Shown piece by piece: positions 43,901 through 55,900 of a DNA stretch of 64,000 nt (position 1 is the stretch's first letter; the number at the start of each line of letters is the position of its first letter). The stretch is from Muricea muricata (lineage: Eukaryota; Cnidaria; Anthozoa; Malacalcyonacea; Plexauridae). A model generated the notes under the pieces. The model was given only the letters and a program-made list of their open reading frames with translations. It searched no databases and was not told the DNA's origin. Both the position numbers and the translations under genes were made by a program. The stretch is taken from NCBI GenBank assembly GCA_963855995.1, contig OY979725.1, forward strand, positions 10,892,383 through 10,956,382. The letters are read 5' to 3'.

Positions 43901-46900
43901 GCATACGAGCAGCTGTATTGTGGTGAATAAATTGGACACATTCAATAAAACAGGCGGCCGTTATAGTATTATAAACAACTGGTAAAATGACGATTCATAT
44001 GAAGATGGGTTGTGTGTAAATCATTTCCAAACACTCGTGGTTTTATTTTTTCTGTTACAACAACGAATGCTTACAAGTGCTTTACATTAATTCGCGTGCC
44101 AAGGGCTTAACTGGGGTATTTATGTGATGTACTCTGGAAAGTTGGGTGTAAACGTAAATGTAAATAAATACGAAATTTATTCACTTCCTATAGTTTAGTC
44201 GAGAGGGCGAACCAAATTTGTTTTTGAAATAAATTCCTTCATAATAAACTTCAAAATACCGGTGAAATTAAACCTTAATCTCACTCGGTACCATGCGATT
44301 ACCCTTATACTACTAAATCGTGCATCGATCACCAAAGCTTTGAAGGAAATAATAGTCGAAATAAATACCTGGGAGGAAATGCTTGCAACAATAAACTTGG
44401 CCTTTATAGTGTTTCCGTTCTCCATTCGTTCCCCAGTCTGGGTTATATTCGATGTGGCACATTCTGTCTTCGTCATCACTTGCTAAAATTTGTAGAATCA
44501 TTTTAATCTGAAAAATATACTCCAGTATGTACTCCTTAATGTTAATAGCAGAATCACATGCAATGTTGAAAGCCGACGTAATGTGAAATTAAATAACTTT
44601 TTGTTGTATTTCGGCCGATGTTGAAAAATTCTGAAGGGTAATTATGTCCTTCTCTCGAGTACAAATCATGTCGAAATTCAAGCGGGAAGCATTTGAGAAA
44701 AATGGATCAACTGTAGTATAGTATAAGTTTAGTTTGTTGTGGTTTTTCCAGCGCATGAACTTTGGCGGCAGAAATCGAAACTATGTTGTTGCCATGGTTA
44801 TGCAATGCTGTTTTGGCTGAAATACGAAGGTAGCTGGAGCGTTGCATCAGCCCAGAAAAATTGAAGGTTTGATTCCTAAACTGCCACAGTTGATGATGAA
44901 TTTTTCAAAACTGTTATCGGCTTGAATTTTGCCTTCCACAGATTCTATGATTTCCACTCGACATTAAGACACATTTAGCCTTAAAGTGTTTATGCAACGA
45001 AATTTCACCCCGACGTTTTTTGACCTCAGTGTAGAGATAACGTAAAATGGGTTGGTAACTTTTTTTACAGAAGTTCATTGTCTGGCTTGTTTCGTGAGAA
45101 ATTTAGCTTTGAAAAATATGCAAATATTATACTTATGACATCACAGTGTATAATGTGTTTTAAAACAACATAGATTTTTCGAACAATTGAATTTTGTCGA
45201 ACAAAATTCCAAAATCATAACTTACAAATTCCGATTTGCTGTATTTTAGTGCAACTTCTGAAAAATTACCATGGATACTGAAAGAGAATTCCTACAGCAC
45301 TAAAAACTCATTATGCACTGTGATGTCATAAGTATGATATTTGCATATTACTCAAAGCCAAATTTCTCACGAAAGAAGCAAAATGATGAACTTCTGTTAA
45401 AGAAGTTACCAACCCATTTTAACTTTACACTTTACACTGAGGCCATAAAACTTTGGGGTGAAATTTCGTTGCATAAACACGCTCCTGCGTCTCGCAGGCT
45501 ACTAACCAATTTGGATCCAGCGATTGTAATAATCAGCAACAGGTACGTATTGATAACTTTTGACCGTTCCTCCGACCACGTTTTTACCATCACGGCATAT
45601 TTCCATGGAGCTGCACAAGCGGAGGTCATCGTTGATACATGAATCCATTGCTTCCTGGTATGTCATTGTAAGCGGCAGCTCTTTGGTCACAATATCATTG
45701 ACTGAAAAATATAAATATACTGAACGTGCTAGATCACCATTATCTTTTTTATACGTCCTGTTTAATCATTAATCTAAGAATCTATTTGACACCTACATCC
45801 ATCTTATAGAAGATTATGTACACAGCCAAAAATAAACAACCTGTTCTGGCCTGATGAAAACAGGATTGAACAATGTTGTGCTGCCCACATTGTTCAAGGT
45901 TGTCAACAATACTGAACAAGTTGATGAGCCTGAATTAGCCTGCAATCAGGTGCAACAATGTTGAACAATATTGTTGAAAACCTTGAACAATGTGGCCAGC
46001 AAAACATTGTTCGATGCTGTTTTCATCAGGCCAGAACAGGTTGTTCATTTTTGGCTGTGTACACGGCTAAAAATCAGATCCTGTTGAAAACAGGATGCAG
46101 CAATGTTGTTGGGGCAACATTGTTCCTGGTTGTTAACATCATTGAACAATATTGTCGAGCCTGAATCAACCCGCAATCAGGTGTAACAATGCCGAACAAT
46201 ATCGTTAACAACCAGGAACAATGTTGCCCCAACAACATCGTGGCATCCTGTTTTCAACAACCTGTTACAATTACCTAATTTTTTGCCATGTAGAATAATA
46301 GGGGTCCTCATTCGTGGGTCAGCGGAATTACCCAACAGGCTATTGCCCAATTGATAGGAGATCCGAGGTACATACGGTTTAACGTCCTTATCCCAGAAGA
46401 TGCGGAAGACTTACCGCTGGTATCAATACAAACGCATAGGGTGACCAGAACATATGTAGGTAAAAATGGTAATATAAAGGCAAAAATGTCTTAAACAGAT
46501 GTTTGTCGCAAAGAGTTAGTGCGGGAACGTGGCGTGTCCGAGAATGAAGATTATCTGAGAAAGATCGTCTGTCTTAGGAAGAACGTGTTTTATCGAAAAG
46601 ATTTTAGGATCAAAGTTCTCATTGAGAGAAGGGTTTTCATTTCAAACTAAACACTTACAAGGTAGCCGTTGTCTTAACAGCATCTCCGTGTTTTGTTTCG
46701 GGCATCGCTCTCTTTTCGCATTCAAATTTTTTCCTGTACAAGTCCCATCATGAAACCACCATCCTCCATCATTCCCTTTCGTACACTCAACATCGCTTGG
46801 CGAACCCCTTGGGGCAACAAACAATAAAGCCAATTCGCTTTGAGCGTCAAGCAGAGCTTCGGGAAAAGTTCCAGTACGGTTTGCGACGTTGAGCTGTGAA

Positions 46901-49900
46901 TCCTCGTGGACATAAAAGCGATCGTAAAGATCGTACATGACCAAAGTGGAGTTCTCGTAAGCTATCGCCAACATTTGTCCTACTCCGAGACGATGGATTT
47001 TCCTATTTCCCAGCCAGAATTCGCCATCCACGGCTCCAAAACCATTTTCGTATGCTGTTAGACTCGTTGGAAACACAGTATCTCCTTTGGTTCTTCTTTG
47101 AATTACCGTCCAACCGCCACCATTGGTGCTGAAGTCGCAAAATACTGTCATTTCCTTGCCGCCTGGCGGGTAAATAACGTACTTGCCATCTTTACGTTCG
47201 CCCATGTGCATGTGATCAAGACATGATTCTGTGCAAAGAAGGATAAAGAGTTTATATAACAATGATGATTGTTGTGTTATAATTTCAGTCTATATCAACA
47301 CCGGACAAGCTGAAAAATATGCCTGAGAACGGCGGAAATCGAACCTGCGACCTTTGGAATGACAGCCTAATGCTCAGCTGCGCGGTCAGCTCGGTTCGAG
47401 CATGTGATATTTCCAAAATAAATCTACTTCCTTTGATATGAACGTAGTTTCAAATCCAATCATCATGATAAAGAACAATTCATGTTTCAATGTTTGCATT
47501 TGATAAGGCTATGTGATATAGAAGGGACTGGATTTGGCATTTTCTCCAGTTTGCTCGGCGTGGTCACGTACAGACTCAGAGTAACACTACATATGAAGTA
47601 TACAGCAAAAAGTAACCTCTTCATATATACTATAGAGAAAATACGTATAAATAAGCTCAATCAACATGCCTGTCGAATGTTGGAGTCCCCGGTAGCGACG
47701 CTACCTGCAAGTGCCTGAAGTTAACAGAAATCCTCGACCACAAGGTCTTATTCATGTTTAGGTAAACTAACGGCCTATCCACACGATACGATTTTTCGCA
47801 TACGATTCTTACTCTGGTATATGTGATCGAGTACACACGCGTAAAAACGTAAGATTTCAAATTTCGCCATCAGCGAACGAGTAAAAATCTGTCATCAGCG
47901 CACGTTTCCATACGCCAGAGTAATATGCCACAAATTGTATCGTGTATATAGGCCTTAACATTCAGGTGCTGTGTCGTTAGACTAACTTTTTGTACCGTGA
48001 TCTATTTTTTATTCTAATTTTGTACGGTTGATACGCGAAAATTTTCGAGCAATTGGGTTTAAGCAAATTAGCAGCTGCTCATCTAGTCATCTTTGACAAC
48101 ATGATTCAGAACTTCGATGCTTTAGACCTTTTACATTTTGTAAACTTCAACAAAGTTTGAATCATGCAGCCGACCTAACTGCAATTTTGTTCGCCCATCT
48201 GCAAACCTCCCACCCCTTATATACAGGCATCAAGCTAAAGGCGCACTTTATGCACAAACCTCTGAGTAAAGGAACGGCTCGCTTTATTACGGACGGCCCT
48301 TCTTGTGCGGGATGAATTCTTGATTCTCTCCAAGAGACGTCATGTAAGCCATTATACCCAAGCATGGAGTACGGCTGTCTAATTTTTAACGTACTGGTTA
48401 TGTGCAGCTCATCGCCGAACGTTGAACGTATCGCGGGAATGGCTACTTGGAAATACGGTCCGGGACTATCATAAATGACCATTAACATTATTCGTTCAAT
48501 GCGGATCTTGTTCAGTTCGGTGATGAGTGTTTCTCCACATGTGGTATCATACAATACGCTACATCCGAATGTCTTTATAAACGAACCTGCAAATTCAAGA
48601 ACGTTCTATATATGTACAGGGTGTGTAAAAAAAGCTAATCGTACTTTGGATTGCTCTTGGGCACTCGATATTCAAGATACAAAAATTTCGCCGTGTCATT
48701 GCTTTTTATACTTTTCTGTGGCAGTTGAAAAAATCATTATTCGGTCGCTTTGGCGACTTATCTTAGCCAGCTGATCTGACCGTGAGTAAAAAAGGCCTGG
48801 AACTAACTATCAAATAGAAATCCATTTTGCTGTTTTTAACCATTCATATCTTTTATTTTCCTTCATGAAACTTGTTGAAACTTAGTAATTATGTTTAAGT
48901 AAATTATAAGTCTGCTACAAATGTGGAGCCGAAGTAAATTATACTTAATGAGAAATTTGCTAGTTTGACTCGAAAAATGGATTTCTATTTGACAACTAGT
49001 ACTTTTCCGTGTTTTCAGATCACCTAGAGCACATCAAAATCTCTTGTATCAATCATCGTGTCCCGTCAAGGCCAAATAGAGTCGTGTAATTAAACAGTCC
49101 GCAAGTGTAAGGCATTGAACTGTGATACAACTGAAACGTTAACTCAGTACAAAAGTTCAGTTAATGGATGATGCGAGCTAGTTTTCGCAGTTTTGAGTTG
49201 AAATATTTAACGTCAAAGACCGGACTGTATATCAAATTTAAGCTATAAAAAAATTATACTTAATAAAAAAATCAAGACCTTAGGCAAAAAAGAAGTGGCC
49301 GGCTAAATGATACGCAAGCCACTGCACTTTTGTAAAGCACGGAAATTTTCTATTCAAACTTTAAGGTGTTTTTCTTTCACATACAGTCTCAAAATTTTCG
49401 TATCAAATAAAACGGTTTTATAGCATTTACTTGATATACGACCCAATTTTTGACGTTAAGTATTTCATCTCAAATCTCAGAAAAACTGAATTAAATTGGC
49501 TTCAACTGGACTTATCGTTCCAGTTCACTTATAGCTCAACGGTGTAAAAGAGTACATCTTCCTGACATACCTGTAAGAGCATTTAAGACAACAATATGCA
49601 TCCAAGGACCCGCGGTAAACTTCTGCTCGAAATCATTAACAAATATACTTGAGTAGCGCACGCCAAGATCCGACGCCAAGTTCTTATCACGAGATACGAG
49701 CACCAAGTCCGCAACCAGATGAGGTTCTTAATTGAAACAAAGAATATGAGTGATAACACACACTGCAGCCTTTCAAGCGATGGTTTTTACTCGATACAAA
49801 AAGCTCCTTTTTATTTCGGGGGGGGGCCTTACTGTTCCTCCTTCGTTGTTGTGTTTGATTCATTTGAGAGGTTCAGATTTGATTTTACCATTTCTCGACG

Positions 49901-52900
49901 TTCAAAGAGCCTGATTGGTTAATCCAGTAGATCCGGCACATTTGATTGGCTAAAAGATAAACTAAGGTAGCAGTAAGGGTAGTGGAAGTCAAACCGAACC
50001 TCTCTATGGACCCTTGTTGCCGGTCAATAGACCGTACCCATAATGACATCATTTAGTAGTTAAGCATGTAAAACTATTGAATATGCCAATATAGTGGAAA
50101 GGTTTAAGTAAGAAAAGGATTATTTGTGAAATAAATATGTTAAATTATTTGTTTCATTTAATGTCCTGGACAAATAAGGACCTAAAAAAATTTAACAATA
50201 TTGCCGTATTTAAATACTTTTACTCGCTTAACTACTAAATGACGTCATTATGGGTAAGGTCTATTGGAGCACGGAAATTTGTATCAACACACTTGATAAA
50301 GATTTATCGAGCACATTTTAAAACTTTACGAATACACGTGGAATGTCCGCCACCTGCGAATAGGCAAATCCTAGCTAGTAATTTAGTTAGATTTTTCAAT
50401 TAAATGAGCATAAATTCACATCGTTCGAAAGGCTGCACTATGCCTTCAACAAAAATTGGCGACGGTTGAACAAAGAAGTCTGAAGTCAAATAAATGAAAG
50501 CTGCATCATCAATATTAGGGTGGATTTATGCAGAAATATCGGACCTATATGCTGTCACGTGTGTACTGTATTTACTGGAAGTGTTTATGCATAATTTTAT
50601 GAATCATCAGCCGAGTCCAGCGTTCAGCTATTCGTCCTTGTTTACGCAAACGTACAATGGGTACGTGATGAGATGGGTACTGATTTTAACCTAGAGCCAA
50701 TTCTTCAATGCTGGGTTAGGAATAAGTCAGGATTAAAATTTACTAATCCGGTTTTTGTATCTCTACGCTCCAGTTAACTATAGAGTACGTAAGACTACTA
50801 TTAATGCAGACAATATTTCTGAAGAAATGTTTGCGAAATTATAAACAAAACTGCTGGAAATTTTTTTGGAACTTTTTTTTTGGAACGGTTTCGGAACAAC
50901 TGGCCGCTGAACCATAGCATAGACGGGTTCCACTGTACTGTAAGTAAGCTTCTAAACCATGTATAGCTGTATTTACTATAATGATGAGATCTTGTTCTAA
51001 ACATCAGTATACTGTAATCGTGGTCACTGATAGATCAACACTTACTCAGTGCTTCATTTTTATCCATGTCATAAGATGACACTCCACAACTGTGAGGAGA
51101 GACTTCATTCAATTGCACAGGAGGGCAGACATATTTTGCATTATCGCATATCTTTCCAGGATTGCATGTAGTTTTTGACCAGTGACACGTTGAATCTACA
51201 GAAAGTAAAAAGCTTTTAGAATTTTGATGTAGTGGTTGTGATGGTAGTATCATCATGGGTACAACTACTACTAAACATTGGATAGGCATAAAAAAGAAAT
51301 GATATAGTTGCTTTAAAGGTAAATATTCAACCTCAATTTGCTCACCAATCACAATCGCCAATCATGACCACTATCATCAATGATCATCAAATATCATCAT
51401 CAATCACCAACCACCAATCATGATCATTATCATCAATGATCATCAAATATCATCATCAATTACCAACCACCAATCATGATCATTCTCATCAATGATCACC
51501 AACTATCATCATCAATCACCAATCATGACATTATAATTATTGATCATCAAATACCATCATCATTATCATCGTAATTAGCAGTCACCATCAGTATAATCAA
51601 TGACCATCAAAGATCATCATCAATCACTAATCGCAATCATTATACTCCACTAATCAATCCAAAAATACACACCTGACCATTTCATCACCGGGGAAGGTTT
51701 GCGCACATCAATAGTGCCGGGAATAGCATATTTTAACAAATCAGGCCACCCCAGTATATTTCCGACGTAAGTTCTTCCTCCGCCAGCTATTGATGCAACA
51801 GTAGCACCAGTGAGCGCCTTGTCCCAGATATTGAGATGGGCCAAAGAGCCAAGAAAACTCCAGTACTGGTTATTATTTTTTGGATGGTCTCCAATATAAA
51901 TCTCGTCATGAGAAGAAATCACAACAGCATCTGATTTATGAATGTCAGCCCCGAGTTGGACTCCATTTTTGAACATTCTGTAATTTTGGAAGTCTTTAAC
52001 GCCGCATACATGGAACCACTTGTCGTCGGCATAAGTTTCGCTTAGTGTCCTGCAGGAAAAATCAACAAGGACTCTTTGTGACATCGACAAAATGGCAAAG
52101 TCGTAAGAGAAATGACACATCAGAAAGACGAATAAAAATTCACGACCGATTGACACGGGACACAGTCCATATATCAATAGGGAGGGACCTTGTAGACCTT
52201 ATACGCACAGTACACTTTTGCTTTGACCTAATTAAAAACGATCTCAAACTGATCGGTTGCTTGGACCACAGACAATCAAACAGAATTCTATTTGACTGAT
52301 TTGGATTGATTGCTTAGCGTGTCCATAATTGTACAAAAAAATCGCTGACAGATGCCACACAACAAAAACAGAAAATCTAAAGCCTGAACCGACCTTTCCA
52401 GGTCGTCTAGTTTAGGTCGATTGTCTTTCCAAACTTAACCCAATATGGCTCTGAACCGATATCGAATAGATCTAAATCAATGTGTACAGGGGCTCTTAAA
52501 GGGACAGTGTCTTAAAGTACGCATTTTTTGCGTGATTCCAATTTTTTTGCAAAGCTGAGAAAGAACGTTTGTACGCACATATTAAGTCAATAACAAATAC
52601 AAATACTTTGTGCGGAAGTACGGATTGTCATGATCAAGTGGGATTTCGTTGTATTGCCGGTTGGATTTTGTGTTGGCTTGTTATCCGTAAACTGATGGTG
52701 TGTGTACTTTCACGACAGAATACTTCCATGAAGGACATACATTCCGTCATTCGATTCCTTGCAATATGTTTGACTCGGAAACACCATGGCACTATCAGCA
52801 AAAAAGAGAACACTTACCAACGTTTATGATCAATTGCGAGTGACTGTTGATCTTGCCAAAGAGTCAAATGAAAACTAATAGTGTTAGCTTGTGGTTGTCC

Positions 52901-55900
52901 GATGAACACCACACTGTGATAACGTTCAGATCCTGGGGGAAACTTGATCCAGACACACACGGTCAAGTACCATGTGTGGTGTAAAATATTCTGTTTCATT
53001 TCGATTCTCGCTCGCGTGTATGTCGAAGGGTACTCCAGGTAATAGTCATGATCTACAGTTGAAAGTGAAGCGAAGATCAGAGTATGATCGGGATTTCTTC
53101 CCCAACAGATTCAAAATTCTTGCATTTGAAAATTTCAGAAAATTTGGTGGGTATGGTAATGTATTGTATTGTACAGCATCGTATCGTATGGCGTGGGATG
53201 GTATGGTATGGTATGGTATAGTATGGTATGGTATGGTATGGTATGGTATGGTATGGTATGGTATGGTATGGTATGGTATGGTATGGTATGGTATGGTATG
53301 GTATGGTATGGTATGGTATGGTATGGTATGGTATGGTATAGTATAGTATGGTGTGGTATGGCATGGTATGGCATGGTATGGTATGGTATGGTATGGTATG
53401 GTATGGTATGGTATGGTATGGTATGGTATGGCATGGCATGGCATGGCATGGCATGGAATGGCATGGCATGGTATGGTATGGTATGGTATGGTATGGCATG
53501 GCATGGCATGGTACGGTATGGTATCGTATCGTATCGCGTGGCACGGCATGGTACGGTATGGTATGGCGTAAAAAGTTGTCATTTACCTGAACAAGGTTTA
53601 GTTTCAAATACATCGGAGCTCACACAACTACGAGGTGCTGTCAAAGAAGGGCTGTAAGGACACTGAAATAATCCACTTCTGCAAACACCACTGTCTTCAT
53701 TGCAATCTGTCTGTTGGAAGCTACAACCTCCACCTTGAAAGAAATAACCGCCAGTAAATAGGACGTACAAGATTTCTTAAAAATTCTTCGAAATTAAGAA
53801 TCTAACTAATTTAAAAATCTGCTTAATATGCTTTATCTGCCAAAACGAAATGAATTTTTCTGCCGTCGTGTGATGAAATTATACTCGTGCTGAGGACTGG
53901 TATAAGCGAACATTTACTGAATGAATGAGAGTTCCCAGAGAGAATGCCGCACAGTAATAGTAAAGTGAGACCTAATTTAGTCAATGTTGGAGCCAGACCT
54001 GAGCATGATGGAGAAAGATTTTCAATCAGATCGTAGAGAATCAAAGGGTTGAATGAACTGAAAACGCGAGCTGAAGAGCTAAATGGAACTGTCGACTTTT
54101 AAACCTTCTTTTAGCTGTGGGAGACGTAAAAATAACGCTTAATGTTTGCCTTCTTTTTTAGGGTGCCGAAAAATATCGCAGCTGATGTCGTATACGAAAA
54201 CATTCGATTGTGTTTTCCATCTATGTTACGGGGGGCTACATATGGCAAAATTTTTGCAGGCTACATTTTTAGCAAAATGCGCATTAACAGAAAAATTTTG
54301 AAATTAGTTACGCTCATAAAATACCGAACTGTCTATGCTACGGATGTTGCATCTTTGTGCTATTCTTGGTTTAGTAGACTAATTGACAGAAAAACACGCA
54401 ACTACCTTTCCACTTCAATACAGGGTTGCTACGAAGGGCCGTGTAGCCATGCAAATACTTTTCAAGATCAACCCAAGCAGCAGCGTTGCCGCGTTCGGTT
54501 CCTGGCCCTAAATACATTTGCTTTACTTCGTCTGCGGTGATGAGATAATCCCAAACATTAAATAATGTTGCGTCGCCTGTAAAAGATAAAAAAGGCCGCA
54601 ATACTAATTTAGCCTGTTGACAGACTGTCTTCGGGGGGGGGGGGGGGGGGGAGAAAGACAGCTTGTGGACGATGTTATATAACTTAGTTTATCTAGTCCT
54701 ATGGTTCAGGTTGGCTGCTGCATGACTGAATCTGCACCTCAACCAGGGTTTGCGGGTTAGGCACCTTTAATCCATAAGTCCCACATCAAAATTTGTAAGC
54801 AAGAGCTACACCTACCCAAAATTGCTTGATTGCTGCCAAGTGCCCCACCATAGTTGTCCTGGTCATGAAAAAGGACGAGTAAGGCGCCTTCTTCCATTGG
54901 CATTAAAATGTTGCTTTGGCTAGTTACCAGTAATTCTCCATTTATGTATATTGTCAGAAGTTTTGTGTTCACAAGATCGAAAGAGCTACAGATATGGAGC
55001 CACTTGTTAAAAATGCCACCCGGGTAACTGAGCCTGAAAATACGCGACAGAGTTACTGCACTTTTCAATGGTAATTTCCAAAAAAACTTCATCTTTCTGT
55101 AGTTTATTAATTCTGTAGTTTAGTTTAGAGGAACTGCATTACATATTCTCCGGTCAAGACGACGTTTTCAAATGGACCATTCTCCAATTAGACAAACTTT
55201 TAAATTCGAAAACAATTTTAACAGTTGGAAAGAGCTTCCTAAATTTAGTGAAATTGTGAAGTTTGGTTGTTAAATATTGAAAAATGTCGAAAATATAGTA
55301 ACGTAAAGTTTGCGAATTTTGTATACTTTTGTATTACGCGGGAAAAAGCGTTATCACATTTCCACATAGTGGTAACACTTTTCCGTGCGCAATACAAAAG
55401 AAAACAAAATTTGCAAACTTTACAGGGCTATATTTTCCACATTTTACAAGATTTTGCAACCAAACTTGACAATTGTATGATATTTAGGATGCTCTTTCCA
55501 GCTAAGCTAATTGATTTTTCGAATTCAAAAGTTTGTCCAGTTGGGGAAAGGTCCATTGACGGAGTGTGTATTTGGGGATTGGACACGAGGAAGAAAAGCA
55601 ATACATATTCTCAGAGAAAAACGCCATCTTTATTACGTCATGGTAGTTTTGGCTCTTTAAGTTATCGGAACTAAACAGCGTCTTTTACGGTAAGTTCATG
55701 CAAATGTGTTTTCCATGGTTTTGTCCTTAAAGGCATTTATGGCAATAAATTCTTATTTTGGCTTAATAAGGACCTTTGAAATAACTTCTATATCCGTTGT
55801 TAAATTTTTTTGCTAACATACTAGGTTTCTGAAAAATAGAAGGACAAAACTACACTCGTCAGCCATCTTGGTGAAAACCACAAATTATTCGAATTACATC

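Noticed and set aside
51360-51655. A CRISPR-like array of repeats and spacers
   Set aside because: Units are simple-sequence variants without constant repeats or unique spacers, in eukaryotic intron DNA.
53046-53657. Several long open frames on both strands (up to 178 codons) with Y-G-M-V-W or T-I-P-Y-H repeats
   Set aside because: They are produced by the TATGG microsatellite, which lacks stops in several frames. No start context, domain or splice logic supports them.
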